A stretch of 64,000 nt of DNA from Lolliginicoccus suaedae (GTDB lineage: Bacteria > Actinomycetota > Actinomycetes > Mycobacteriales > Mycobacteriaceae): the NCBI RefSeq assembly GCF_008312885.1, contig NZ_VSSO01000001.1:496001-560000 (forward strand), given 5' to 3'. Each line of letters starts with the position of its first letter. The first letter of the stretch is position 1. Shown piece by piece: positions 25,244 through 34,109 of the stretch. The translations under genes were made by a program, and so were the position numbers. Below the pieces are notes generated by a model. The model had not been told where the DNA came from and ran no database searches. It worked only from the letters and a program-made list of their open reading frames with translations.

Positions 25244-26329
25244 CTAGCGCTGCTGATCGCGGAACCGGTATAGCGCCCGGATGTCCCGGGTGATCGCCTT
25301 GCGCTCCTTGCTCCGCTTGGCGGACTTGCGCGCGTCACCCCGGCTGGCGGCCCATTCGCTCTCGCGCAGGAGCTTGCGGTAGCGATCGAGCCTGCGCGCA
25401 TCGAGCTTGCCGGCAGCGATGGCCTCCTGCACCGCGCACCCCGGTTCGCTGCGGTGAGCGCAGTCGCGGAACGAGCACGAGGATGCCCGCTCCTCGATGT
25501 CGGAGAACACCTGCTCGATGCCGTCAGCGGCATCCTGGATGCCGATGCCGCGCAGGCCGGGGGTGTCGATGAGCGTGCCGCCGCCTGGCAGCGGCACGAG
25601 CTCGCGATGCACGGTCGTATGGCGTCCCTTCCCATCGGCGCGGCGAACCTCGTTGGTGCCCATGAGGTCGTGCCCGAGCAGCGCATTGGCGAGGGTGGAC
25701 TTGCCCCCACCTGAGGGGCCGAGCAACACGGCGGTGCCTGTGGTGCATTGCGCGAGCTGGTCGATGCCCTCGCCGGTCGCGGCGCTGGTAGTCACGATGT
25801 CTACCCCCGCGGCGACAGCCTCGACGATGGCCAGATCCATGGTGGGGTCGTCAGCGAGATCAGCTTTGGTGAGCGCGATCACGGGCCGCGCGCCGCTGCT
25901 CCAGGCCAGGGCGAGCAGCCGCTCGATGCGGCCAGCCCTGATGGGCATGGCGAGCGAGACCACGATGACGACGGTGTCGACGTTCGCGGCCAGGACTTGC
26001 TGGCGGGACGTGCGATCCGTGGTGGCCCGGGTGATCGCGCTGCGGCGTGGCAGCAACGCCACCAGCTCGGGCTCGGGACCGGGTCGCAGGGCCACCCAGT
26101 CCCCCGTGCACACCATGTGCTCGGGATCGTCACTGGCCACGGCGTTGATAGAGGCGCGGACAGGACCCGCGTCGGTGATGGTGCCGCAGCGGCCGCGATC
26201 GACCCGTGCCACACGGGCGGGCACCAGCCCAGCGGCCGCGTGCTCGGCGAACTGCGCGGCACGAGCATCGTCCCAGCCGAGTGCCGACAGGCGCGGGGAG
26301 GGGGACGGATAATCAGATGATGGTTGCAC
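25244..26329 (-). CDS. rsgA: ribosome small subunit-dependent GTPase A
   Basis: A circularly permuted GTPase of 361 aa that assists late maturation of the 30S subunit. An OB-fold N-terminus (VCTGDWVALRPG) is followed by the permuted G motifs: TKADL (G4), the P-loop LGPSGGGKSTL (G1), the switch region GRHTTVHREL and DTPGL (G3). The C-terminal zinc-binding motif has cysteines and a histidine in CSFRDCAHRSEPGC. GTG 26329 is the start with GAAGGG upstream. A basic tail rich in Lys/Arg ends the protein, as expected for an rRNA binder. Confidence 0.95.
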   Translation of the reverse strand: MQPSSDYPSPSPRLSALGWDDARAAQFAEHAAAGLVPARVARVDRGRCGTITDAGPVRASINAVASDDPEHMVCTGDWVALRPGPEPELVALLPRRSAITRATTDRTSRQQVLAANVDTVVIVVSLAMPIRAGRIERLLALAWSSGARPVIALTKADLADDPTMDLAIVEAVAAGVDIVTTSAATGEGIDQLAQCTTGTAVLLGPSGGGKSTLANALLGHDLMGTNEVRRADGKGRHTTVHRELVPLPGGGTLIDTPGLRGIGIQDAADGIEQVFSDIEERASSCSFRDCAHRSEPGCAVQEAIAAGKLDARRLDRYRKLLRESEWAASRGDARKSAKRSKERKAITRDIRALYRFRDQQR

Positions 26330-26654
26330 GATGAGACCCTTCGTGAAGGGGCCCCGTTGCTCACCCAGAATTCATCTGGCTCCATCGGTGGCGACAGAAC
26401 CAGGGCGGGGCCGCGAGCGGCCCACGGGCGTCGGTCACATCGGGGCCCGGGAGGAATGACTGATCCGGGCGCTGCGCGCGGCAGCGATCCTCACCGCAAT
26501 CATGAATCGGCCTCCCTATCCCTCGACTCTCCACGTGAACCTGAAGCTAGCACTCGGCGGGAAGCCTGTCGACGCATTTTCCCGCCGGACCAGCTCGTAC
26601 GCGCTGGCACGCCCCACGGGCCTGGCTTCGTCGCGCCATAAGCACCCGCAAACA
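26330..26654. other. non-coding gap upstream of rsgA
   Basis: About 325 nt without a convincing gene. It holds a small hairpin at 26342-26355 near the rsgA ribosome binding site (CCCTTC/GAAGGG) and an 8-bp stem with a 15-nt loop at 26556-26586 (GGCGGGAA/TTCCCGCC). No known riboswitch or structured RNA pattern was recognised. The rsgA promoter must lie here. Confidence 0.5.
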
Positions 26655-26706
26655 CCAAACGCGATAGAAGATCCACCGGGTGTTCATGGACTTCTATCGC
26701 GTTTGG
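26655..26706 (-). terminator. perfect 16-bp hairpin downstream of the acyltransferase gene
   Basis: Arms 26655-26670 and 26691-26706 pair perfectly over 16 bp; the loop region can extend the stem by 4 bp past a one-base bulge. It begins 17 nt after the acyltransferase stop on the same strand. No T-run follows. The unusually AT-containing arm (ATAGAAG) differs from the GC-rich hairpins elsewhere. Confidence 0.7.
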
Positions 26707-26722
26707 GAGGACCAGGGGCTTG

Positions 26723-27457
26723 CTACGCGCCGCTTGGCTTCGGGCGCTTCCCGCGCGGGGCGTACTCATTGACGTACTCCTGGCCGGTGAGAGCCTGGAT
26801 GCGGTCCATGATGTGGTCGGTGAGCGCCCGCTCGGCAGCCTTGTCGCCGCTGATTCCGAAGGCGGCGGGGTCGATGGGCTCGCCGAACGTGACGATGACC
26901 TTCTCGCGGTTCCAGGTGTTCTTGCCCGGCGGGCAGACCTTATCCGTTCCGATCACGCCGACGGGGATGATGGGGACGCCGGTCTCGAGCGCGATGCGGG
27001 CGACCCCGGTCTTGCCGCGGTAGAGCCTGCCGTCGGGCGAGCGGGTGCCCTCGGGGTACAGGCCAACGAGGCGGCCTTCCTTGAGCAGTCGCTTGGCGGT
27101 GTTGAGGGCGTTCTCGGCAGCGCTAGCACCGGTGCGGTCAATCGGTACCTGCCCGGTCTGGGAGAAGAAGAACCGCTGGAATTTCCCCGACAGGCCCGGG
27201 GTGGTGAAGTACTCGTTCTTCGCGAGGTAGGAGATGCGGCGCGGTGAGGCGAGCGGCGCGAACAGCCAGTCGGCGATGGACATGTGGTTGCCGGCGATGA
27301 TGCCGGGCCCGTCCTTGGGGATGTTGTCGACGCCGCGGAAATCGGGGTGGTTGCACACCTTCAAGAACGGCCCGATGATCCCGAACTTGAGTATCCAGTA
27401 CAGCGTCTGGTTGCTGCTGAAGTCCGGGTGGTGCGTGACCGCTTCACTATCGGCCAT
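26723..27457 (-). CDS. 1-acyl-sn-glycerol-3-phosphate acyltransferase (PlsC family)
   Basis: An acyl-CoA-dependent lysophospholipid acyltransferase of 244 aa that makes phosphatidic acid. Motif I (NHxxxxD) is GNHMSIADW, motif II region is RFFFSQTGQVPIDR, and motif III is LYPEGTRSPDG; motif IV is in GVPIIPVGVIG. ATG 27457 is chosen, with AAGGAG 12 nt upstream and a closer GGGAC. It is divergent from mmpL, separated by about 270 nt that include a TATGC-N6-GCATA palindrome. The likely place is the inner face of the membrane. Confidence 0.93.
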   Translation of the reverse strand: MADSEAVTHHPDFSSNQTLYWILKFGIIGPFLKVCNHPDFRGVDNIPKDGPGIIAGNHMSIADWLFAPLASPRRISYLAKNEYFTTPGLSGKFQRFFFSQTGQVPIDRTGASAAENALNTAKRLLKEGRLVGLYPEGTRSPDGRLYRGKTGVARIALETGVPIIPVGVIGTDKVCPPGKNTWNREKVIVTFGEPIDPAAFGISGDKAAERALTDHIMDRIQALTGQEYVNEYAPRGKRPKPSGA

Positions 27458-27659
27458 GTTCGTCCCTGTCTCCTTCAAGGCCCATTGGCCCGTGCCGGTA
27501 GCTGGGCACCAAGCGGGCACTAGCGTGTCGAATTCGTCGTATTGACTCTCGCCTAGTTAGTCCGGCGACACAAGTCTAGAACGTGGTGGGCGCGCGGGGG
27601 CCGGGAGCGGTCATACCGGTGTGCCCTTCATCACGGGCCGTGCTGCCGCAGCCTGATCA

Positions 27660-27675
27660 TATGCTCTACTGCATA
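27660..27675. promoter_or_regulatory. palindrome TATGC-N6-GCATA upstream of mmpL
   Basis: Five-base arms TATGC and GCATA with a 6-nt spacer lie 54 nt before the mmpL start. The same spaced palindrome lies at nearly the same distance upstream of the thioesterase-like gene at 34110. An operator for a dimeric repressor is the likely reading; the protein is not identified. Confidence 0.5.
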
Positions 27676-27729
27676 GGACATATTGGCTGAGCTTTCCGCA
27701 TCAACGATGATGCGAACCAAGGAGCACTG

Positions 27730-30700
27730 ATGGCCCACTCGACCAGTCCCCCCTTCCGGCGGCTCGGCGCGTTCGCCGCCCGCCACGCGCGCTGGATCAT
27801 CGCAGCATGGATCTTCGCGCTCGTCGGGCTCAATCTCGCCGTGCCGCAGCTCGAGCGGGTGATCGCCGACAACTCCGCGGCGTTCATCCCCCACGACAAC
27901 GAGGCCAACCAGGCCTTGATGGAGATGTCGCGGGACTTCGGCAACCCCGAGTCTTCCGCCGTCGGGTTCTTCGTGCTCGCCAGCGAGGACGGCATCGACG
28001 AGCAGGACCGCGCGTACTACGACCAGCTCACCAAGGGACTCCTCGAGATCCCCGAGCACGTCGCCTACATCCTCGACCTGCAGACCACTCCCGAAGCTCG
28101 CGAGCTCACCACCAGCGAGGACGGCAAGGCCGTCACGCTGATGACGGTGCTCAACGGCGGCAACGGCACCACCGAGGCCACCCAGGCCACCGACGCCGTG
28201 CGCGACCTCGCTGACACCCTTCCCCGGCCCGACGGGCTTGACGTCGAGTTCAGCGGACCGGTCGCCACCACCTCCGACCAGCTGCGCGCGGTCGATCACG
28301 GGATGCTGCTGATCACCGGCGCCAGCATCATCCTCATCAGCCTCGCGCTGCTCATCGCCTACCGGCGCATCGCCACCGTCGTGATCGCGCTCGCGCTGCT
28401 CGGCGTGGGCCTCGGCACGGCACGCCCCGTCGTCGGGCTGCTCGGCCAGGCCGGGATCCTCGAGATGTCGATGTTCACCGCCGCGCTCATGACAGCGCTG
28501 GTCATCGGTGCCGCCACCGACTACGCGGTGTTCATCATCGGCCGCTACCACGAGGCACGGAAGCAGGGCCTCGATGTGCAGGAGGCCGCGGCCGAGGCCA
28601 TCGGCGGCATCGCCGTGGTGATCATCGCCTCGGGCCTGACCATCGCCGCGGCCTGCATGGCGATGCTGTTCACCAAGGTAGGCATCTTCCGTACCGCCGG
28701 TCCCCCGATCGCTGTCGGCATCCTCGTCTCCCTCGCCGCGGCGCTCACCCTCGGACCCGCGCTGCTCGCCATTCTCGGTCGCGGTGGCCGGGCCGATCCG
28801 CTCCCGGGCAGGCCCGGCAAGCGATCCCCCGAGCGCCGCTGGAGGCGCGCCGGGGCGCGCGTGGTCCGCCGTCCACTTCCGGCCTTCGCGCTGTCGGTGC
28901 TCGTGCTCGTGCCCTTCGCGCTCGTCGCGCTGACCCACGAGCCGAACTTCGATGAGTTCAGTGCCCAGCCCGCCGACTCCCGCAGCAACCTCGGCTACCA
29001 GCTCGCCGCGAAGCACTTCCCCCGCAACGAGCTCGTGCCGGAGTATCTGATCGTCCGCGCGGATCATGACCTGCGCACCACCGAGGACCTCGCGGCGCTC
29101 GAGCACATGGCGCGCAGCATCTCCGAGGTCGAGGGCGTGGGCACGGTGCGCTCGATCACCCGTCCCGACGGGGAGACCCTGCCCGAGGCCTCGCTCGGCT
29201 ACCAGGCCGGGCTGATCGCCGACGGGCTAGGCGTGGCCAGCGAGCAGATCTCCGCGCAGCGGCCCGAGCTCGACCGTCTCGTCGCCGGTGCCGCCGAGCT
29301 CGAGCGCGGCACCAGCGAGGCGCGGGAACGCATGCCCGAGCTCGTCGACGGCACCGATCAGCTCATCGGGGTCTCCCGCGAGATCCTTGGCACGGTAGAC
29401 GCCGTGGAGCGTGCCGTGCAGGATGCCTCCGGAGGAACGATGGACCTCGACGACGCCCTCGCGGAGATGCGCGTGCTCGCCGACGGCATCGAGAATGCCG
29501 CCGCGGTCATCGCGGCGAACTCCACCGCGATCCGGGACTCGACCGAGCTGCTCGCCGCCGTGTTCGGGCCGGGCCTGCGCGACGGCGGGTGCGGTGCCGA
29601 CGCGCACTGCGCCACCGTCCGCCAGGCACTCGTCATGATCGATGCTGCTACCGGTGGAAACTCCGCCCAGGCCCTGCGCGATGCCATCAGCGCGGGACGC
29701 GATGCGGATGCCGCGGCCGAGCGCATGCGGGCGATGTCAGTGAGCATGCGCCAGATCTCCGATCGCGTGCAGGGATCCCTTGCCGTGCTCGGCGGGGACG
29801 GTGCCGCGGTGCGCGGGCAGCTCGATGCGCTCTCCGCCGGGGTGCGCGAGCTCGAGGCGGGCGTGGCGCAGATCGCTGGAGGCGCCAGCCAGATCGCGGA
29901 CGGCACGGGACAACTGCCCGGCACCCTCGATGAGCTCACCGCGGGGCTCGGCACGGCCACCGGATACCTGGAGCAGATGCGGGCGAGCGCCTCGACGGGC
30001 ACCGCTTCCGGGTTCTACCTGCCCGCCTTCGCGTTCGACGACCCGCGCCTGGTCACCGCGAGCAAGTTCTTCGTCTCCCCCGACGGCAAGACCGCCCGCA
30101 TGATCGTGCTCACTGAGGGCGATGCGCTGGGCCACGAGGCGTTCGAGCGGATCGACGCCATCAAGTCCGCCGCGCGGGCGGCCGCGGAGGGCACCGTGCT
30201 CGCGGACGCCGAGATCTCGACCACCGGGTTCGGCTCCATCTACAGCGACCTCGAGGACGAGATCAATCGCGACTTCGCGCTGGTGGCGATCATCGCGCTC
30301 GCTGCTGTGACGCTGATCCTCGTGGCGATGCTGCGCAGCATCGTCGCTCCACTGGTGATCATGGTGTGGGCGCTGGTGTCGTTCATCGCCACCATCGGCA
30401 TCGGTGTGCTCGTCTGGCAGCACATCCTGGGCATCTCGCTGCACTGGTCGGTGATCCCGATCGCGTTCGTGATCCTCGTGGGCGTGGGCGCGGACTACAG
30501 CATGCTGGTGATCAGCCGTATCCGGCAGGAATCAGCCCAGTCCTCCGATGCCAGCGGACGAAGCGGCGGACTGCGCCTCGGGGTGATCCGCGCGCTCGGT
30601 GCCACCGGAAGCGTCATCACCACCGCGGGCGTGGTGTTCGCGGTGACGATGTTCGCGCTGATGGCTGGCGGAATCTACCTGCTCGCGCAGCTCGGCTTCG

Positions 30701-30807
30701 TGGTGGGCATCGGGATGATCCTCGACATCCTGCTCGTGCGCACGGTCCTCGTGCCGTCGACGTTGCTGCTGCTCGGTCGCGCGTCCTGGTGGCCCGCCAA
30801 GGCCTAG
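27730..30807 (+). CDS. MmpL/RND family transporter
   Basis: An inner-membrane RND exporter of 1025 aa, the MmpL type that moves lipids or lipid-like molecules to the envelope. The first membrane helix is near residues 22-40. Helices 2-6 lie at about 190-350 with the proton-relay helix GAATDYAVFIIGRYHE. The second half repeats this with GVGADYSMLVISRIRQE near residue 920. The second periplasmic loop (about 420-850) is long and helical, with repeated alanine- and glutamate-rich heptads. AAGGAG lies 4 nt before the ATG. The cargo is unknown. A TATGC-N6-GCATA palindrome upstream suggests repressor control. Confidence 0.94.
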   Translation: MAHSTSPPFRRLGAFAARHARWIIAAWIFALVGLNLAVPQLERVIADNSAAFIPHDNEANQALMEMSRDFGNPESSAVGFFVLASEDGIDEQDRAYYDQLTKGLLEIPEHVAYILDLQTTPEARELTTSEDGKAVTLMTVLNGGNGTTEATQATDAVRDLADTLPRPDGLDVEFSGPVATTSDQLRAVDHGMLLITGASIILISLALLIAYRRIATVVIALALLGVGLGTARPVVGLLGQAGILEMSMFTAALMTALVIGAATDYAVFIIGRYHEARKQGLDVQEAAAEAIGGIAVVIIASGLTIAAACMAMLFTKVGIFRTAGPPIAVGILVSLAAALTLGPALLAILGRGGRADPLPGRPGKRSPERRWRRAGARVVRRPLPAFALSVLVLVPFALVALTHEPNFDEFSAQPADSRSNLGYQLAAKHFPRNELVPEYLIVRADHDLRTTEDLAALEHMARSISEVEGVGTVRSITRPDGETLPEASLGYQAGLIADGLGVASEQISAQRPELDRLVAGAAELERGTSEARERMPELVDGTDQLIGVSREILGTVDAVERAVQDASGGTMDLDDALAEMRVLADGIENAAAVIAANSTAIRDSTELLAAVFGPGLRDGGCGADAHCATVRQALVMIDAATGGNSAQALRDAISAGRDADAAAERMRAMSVSMRQISDRVQGSLAVLGGDGAAVRGQLDALSAGVRELEAGVAQIAGGASQIADGTGQLPGTLDELTAGLGTATGYLEQMRASASTGTASGFYLPAFAFDDPRLVTASKFFVSPDGKTARMIVLTEGDALGHEAFERIDAIKSAARAAAEGTVLADAEISTTGFGSIYSDLEDEINRDFALVAIIALAAVTLILVAMLRSIVAPLVIMVWALVSFIATIGIGVLVWQHILGISLHWSVIPIAFVILVGVGADYSMLVISRIRQESAQSSDASGRSGGLRLGVIRALGATGSVITTAGVVFAVTMFALMAGGIYLLAQLGFVVGIGMILDILLVRTVLVPSTLLLLGRASWWPAKA

Positions 30808-30828
30808 CCGCATCCCGCTCGCGCTGGC

Positions 30829-30865
30829 GCCCCGCCGGTCCCGGATTCCCGGGCACCGGCGGGGC
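30829..30865. terminator. bidirectional terminator after mmpL
   Basis: An 11-bp GC stem (30829-30839 with 30855-30865) continues into a 5-bp inner stem (30840-30844 with 30849-30853) with a 4-nt loop and one unpaired base. It lies between the convergent ends of mmpL and the spermidine-synthase-like gene, and can serve both. Confidence 0.8.
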
Positions 30866-30876
30866 TCTCGCTATCC

Positions 30877-31593
30877 TCAGCCAGGAGTCGTCGCGGTGTA
30901 GACAGTGTTGGTGGACGTGCCGCCCTGCAGCGGATTCGCAAACTCCACCACATGCGCCTCAGATGTCGTGAACGTGCTAGCCAGCCGGTCGAGGAACTCC
31001 TTGTCCGGGGGGTCGTTGGACCACAGCGCGAACACTCCACCGGGTCGCAAATGAGTGGCGAGGTGCTCGAGCCCGGGACGCTCGTAGAAGGCCGCATGGC
31101 GCGGGTGCAGCACATGCCGCGGCGAATGATCGACATCGAGGAGGATCGCGTCGAACCGGCGGCCCGGCTGCTCCGGGTCGAGGGAAACGCCTGCCGCGAG
31201 GGCAAAGAAGTCCCCGTGGACGAGGCGGCAACGAGGATCGGTGGCAAGACGCTCCCCCGCTGGAATGAGGCCGTCCCGGTGCCACTCGATGACCTCGGGG
31301 ATCGCGTCGATGACGACCAGCGATGCCACGCGCGGGTCATCGAGCGCGGTGATGGCGGTGTAGCCGAGGCCGAGGCCGCCGACAGCGACGGAAAGATCGC
31401 TCTGGTCCGCCGCGAGGAGGGCCAGGCCGAGCCGGGCGAGCTCCTCCTCGGCAAGGGTGAACATGCTGGACATCAGGTACTCGTCGCCGAGCTTGACCTC
31501 GAGCACGTCGCGCTTCGCGCGGGGATCCCACCGGCGCCGCAGGCTGATCTCTCCGAGCGGGCTGTCCTGCCAGGCCAGTTCCTCGAATCTCAT
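30877..31593 (-). CDS. spermidine synthase-like methyltransferase-fold protein
   Basis: A 238-aa protein of the spermidine synthase/class I methyltransferase fold. The nucleotide-binding motif is VAVGGLGLGYTAITAL. Downstream acidic residues (VVIDAIPEVIEW, LVHGDFFAL, AILLDVDHSP) match the cofactor-binding positions. It lacks the N-terminal beta domain that is typical of SpeE, so polyamine synthesis is unlikely. ATG 31593 is chosen since the conserved sequence starts there (MRFEELAWQ). It is divergent from the LLM-class oxidoreductase with 109 nt between starts. Confidence 0.8.
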   Translation of the reverse strand: MRFEELAWQDSPLGEISLRRRWDPRAKRDVLEVKLGDEYLMSSMFTLAEEELARLGLALLAADQSDLSVAVGGLGLGYTAITALDDPRVASLVVIDAIPEVIEWHRDGLIPAGERLATDPRCRLVHGDFFALAAGVSLDPEQPGRRFDAILLDVDHSPRHVLHPRHAAFYERPGLEHLATHLRPGGVFALWSNDPPDKEFLDRLASTFTTSEAHVVEFANPLQGGTSTNTVYTATTPG

Positions 31594-31702
31594 TCGCCGC
31601 ACCTTACTTGGTCGCGCGATCCTTGGTCGTATCCTGCTCTGCCGACGTTTCTGGGCGGCCCCGTCGCGTGCGCGGTCCACAGAGCGGTGGCAGACTCGGA
31701 TC

Positions 31703-32596
31703 ATGGTGTCATCGCTGGGCAAGGTGGGATTGTGGACGGCGTCGCTCGATGGTCGCGCCCCGGCCGAGGCGAGCGAGCTGGTGACGGAGCTCGACGAGCA
31801 GGGCTGGGGGTCGCTGTGGTTCGGCGAGGCCTACGGCCGGGAGGCATTCACCGCCGCGCAGCTCTATCTCTCAGCGGCGCAGCGCATGGTGATCGGCACG
31901 GGCATCGCCAACATCTATGGGCGCGACGCACTGGCCGCGGCGTCCGCTGGGCGCACTCTCGAGGCACTGCATCCGGGACGGTTCGTCCTTGGGCTGGGAA
32001 TCTCCCACGCCCCTCTGGTGGAGCGGACGCGCGGGCACGTGTACCGCAAGCCCATCGCGGCGATGCGGGAGTTCCTCGATGCGATGGATTCCGCCCCGGC
32101 CCTGGTTGCCGGTGAGCAGGTGGCCCCCGCCCGGGTGCTCGCTGCCCTGGGCCCCCGGATGCTGGAAGTGGCGCGCGACCGTGCCGACGGGGCGCACCCC
32201 TACCTGGTGACGCCGGAGCACACCGCTGGAGCGCGGGAGATCCTCGGCCCGGACCCGTTGCTCGTGGTGGAGCAGGCGGCGGTGGTCGATCCGGTCGCCG
32301 CGGGCAACCGCGAGTCATGGGAGGAGCGCGCGCACGGCCATCTCGCGATCTACACCGGGCTGCCGAACTACCGGACATCGTTCGTGCGGCAGGGATTCAC
32401 CGACGATGACCTCATCCGGGGTGGCAGCACCCGTCTCGCCGAGCAGATGGTGGCGCGTGGTGTCGAGCACACGCGCGAGCTCGTCGCGGCGCACCTCGAG
32501 GCGGGCGCGACGAGCGTGGTCGTGCAGGTGCTGGGAACGAGCATCACGGAGCCACCGCGCGCGGACTGGGCAATGCTGGCCGAAGCGCTGCTCTAG
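31703..32596 (+). CDS. LLM class F420-dependent oxidoreductase
   Basis: A 297-aa luciferase-like monooxygenase-fold enzyme of the F420-dependent type. Landmarks are KVGLWTASLDG at the N-terminus, EQGWGSLWFGEAYGREAF, GTGIANIYGRDALAAA, GRFVLGLGISHAPLVE and DGAHPYLVTPEH, in the expected beta/alpha-barrel order. ATG 31703 aligns with the family start. It likely moves hydride between F420 and an alcohol or lipid-related substrate. Convergent with the reductase-fold gene next to it. Confidence 0.9.
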   Translation: MVSSLGKVGLWTASLDGRAPAEASELVTELDEQGWGSLWFGEAYGREAFTAAQLYLSAAQRMVIGTGIANIYGRDALAAASAGRTLEALHPGRFVLGLGISHAPLVERTRGHVYRKPIAAMREFLDAMDSAPALVAGEQVAPARVLAALGPRMLEVARDRADGAHPYLVTPEHTAGAREILGPDPLLVVEQAAVVDPVAAGNRESWEERAHGHLAIYTGLPNYRTSFVRQGFTDDDLIRGGSTRLAEQMVARGVEHTRELVAAHLEAGATSVVVQVLGTSITEPPRADWAMLAEALL

Positions 32597-32614
32597 CCGT
32601 TCACAACCCTCCCG

Positions 32615-33184
32615 CTAGCCAGTGGCAGTGCCGCCGGGGCGCACCACGGTGTAGCGGGCACAGGCGAACTCACCGTTGCGCGCTACTTCCTCGAGCCGGA
32701 GCTCGACATGGCGGGGCATCAGCGGCTTGCCCGCGCCGACCGTGACCGGCGCGAGGTAGACGATGATCTCATCGAGCAGGCCCGCGTCCGCGAACTGGCC
32801 GGCGACATCTCCCCCACCGACGATCCAGATATCACGACCACCACTGGCCTCCAGCAAGTGCTGGTGGATCCTCGAGGCGTCGCCCCGCGCGAAGGTGATC
32901 GGTGCGCCGGGGATGCTGGGCAGGTCGCGATGCGTGAGCACCCAGCACGGAATGGTGTACGGCCACTTCCACTCCGAGGAATCCTTGCCAGCGAACTCGT
33001 GATCGATCACCCACTGATAGGTCGTCGACCCCATGACCATCGCCCCGATGCCGACGAAGAAATCGTCATAGTTCAGCGGGCCGCGCGGATCCTGCTCCCG
33101 GGTGAACAGCCAGTCCAGCGAATCATCGGAGGTAGCGATGAACCCATCGAGGGTCATCGCGGTGTAGTAGTAGGTGCGCGCCAT
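32615..33184 (-). CDS. dihydrofolate reductase family protein (second copy)
   Basis: A 189-aa RibD C-terminal/DHFR-fold protein: YYYTAMTLDGFIATSDDSLDWL, MVMGSTTYQWVIDHEF, WIVGGGDVAGQFADAGLLDEIIVYLAPVTVGAGKPL. It is only distantly similar to the one at 20156-20719, so these are not recent duplicates. The start is ATG 33184 with GAGGATC upstream. The open frame continues far upstream without a stop, but the family N-terminus is at this ATG. The next gene on this strand, an alpha/beta hydrolase, ends 70 nt upstream. Confidence 0.88.
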   Translation of the reverse strand: MARTYYYTAMTLDGFIATSDDSLDWLFTREQDPRGPLNYDDFFVGIGAMVMGSTTYQWVIDHEFAGKDSSEWKWPYTIPCWVLTHRDLPSIPGAPITFARGDASRIHQHLLEASGGRDIWIVGGGDVAGQFADAGLLDEIIVYLAPVTVGAGKPLMPRHVELRLEEVARNGEFACARYTVVRPGGTATG

Positions 33185-33254
33185 GATGATCCTCACGATT
33201 CCGGGGTGCGGAGCAGTGCCTACCCTAGCGGTCCGGTCGGACACATCGTGGTGG

Positions 33255-33980
33255 TCAGCCCCGGATGCCAGCCGCGATGCCCTCGAGATGAGTGGTGAAC
33301 ACAGCGGCGTGGGTGAGCGGCAAGTAGTGGCCAGCCCCGGGCACGATGCGCAGCTCGGCGGCTCGGCCGTTGTCGCGGCTCGCGCGGAGGAAGCGTCGCT
33401 CGTGGATGCGGAAGTGGTCGTGGCGCCCGTTGATGTACCAGGTGGGGCCGGGGTAGGAGCGCGCGGCGGCGAGCGGATCGAACGCGACGATGTCGCGCAC
33501 GACGTCGGGGATGACCTCGGTGGCGATGCCGTTGTCGATGATCGCGCGGGCCGCCGGGGGCGGGGCGGTGAGGCGCATGGCGATCTGGCTGGCGGTATCG
33601 CCGCGGTTGGGGAGCCGGTTGAGGGCGTGGTAGCCGCCAAGGAAGGGAGCGGCGAAGATCTTGCTGGGGATCGCGGTGGAGCCGGTGACGACGAGCCCGG
33701 CGAGGAGGTCAGGATGCCGGGCCGCGGCAGCGAGCGCGAGGTATCCGCCGAGGGAGTGCCCGACGAGCAGCGCGGGCTCGCCGTGAGCGTCGATGCTGCG
33801 GGTGATGACCTCGATCGCACCGTCGAGGGTGAAGGGCTGCCCCCGGCGGCTGCCATGCCCGGGGAGGTCCACCGCGTCGACGCGGTAGCCATGCTCGCGG
33901 AGCTGGGCGGTCTCGGCGGTCCACTCAGCGTGGCTGAGACGGATGCCGTGGACAAGGACGATCGGGGGCAGGCTGCTCAC
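33255..33980 (-). CDS. alpha/beta hydrolase
   Basis: A 241-aa serine hydrolase. It has the oxyanion region LVHGIRLSHAEW, DLPGHGSRRG, the nucleophile elbow VGHSLGGYLAL, the acid in INGRHDHFRIH and the catalytic His in PGAGHYLPL. It starts at GTG 33980. It is divergent from the thioesterase-like gene, with the TATGC-N6-GCATA palindrome between them 65 nt upstream of this start, and could share its control. There is no signal peptide. Substrate unknown. Confidence 0.86.
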   Translation of the reverse strand: MSSLPPIVLVHGIRLSHAEWTAETAQLREHGYRVDAVDLPGHGSRRGQPFTLDGAIEVITRSIDAHGEPALLVGHSLGGYLALAAAARHPDLLAGLVVTGSTAIPSKIFAAPFLGGYHALNRLPNRGDTASQIAMRLTAPPPAARAIIDNGIATEVIPDVVRDIVAFDPLAAARSYPGPTWYINGRHDHFRIHERRFLRASRDNGRAAELRIVPGAGHYLPLTHAAVFTTHLEGIAAGIRG

Positions 33981-34044
33981 GCCAGACAGTGTTGCATGCG
34001 CGAGCGTGGCGGCGTCGTCGGGGAGATCCCTGCCACACGGGGGT

Positions 34045-34060
34045 TATGCAGTATGGCATA
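34045..34060. promoter_or_regulatory. palindrome TATGC-N6-GCATA upstream of thioesterase-like gene
   Basis: Arms TATGC (34045-34049) and GCATA (34056-34060) with a 6-nt spacer lie 49 nt before the start of the thioesterase-like gene and between divergent genes. It is the same spaced palindrome as at 27660-27675. Confidence 0.5.
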
Positions 34061-34109
34061 TGTCCGTAAAGTGAGTTCCAGCAGCTTTCTCGCGACCCAA
34101 GGAGCAATC

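Noticed and set aside
26330-26654. Known riboswitch upstream of rsgA
   Set aside because: No match by eye to conserved cores of TPP, FMN, cobalamin, SAM, glycine, Mg or c-di-AMP classes.
33185-33955. Long leftward open frame continuing upstream of the second reductase-fold gene
   Set aside because: It overlaps the alpha/beta hydrolase gene, which has full catalytic motifs, and the extra sequence is Ser/Pro/Ala/Arg-rich frame-shadow composition without family similarity.
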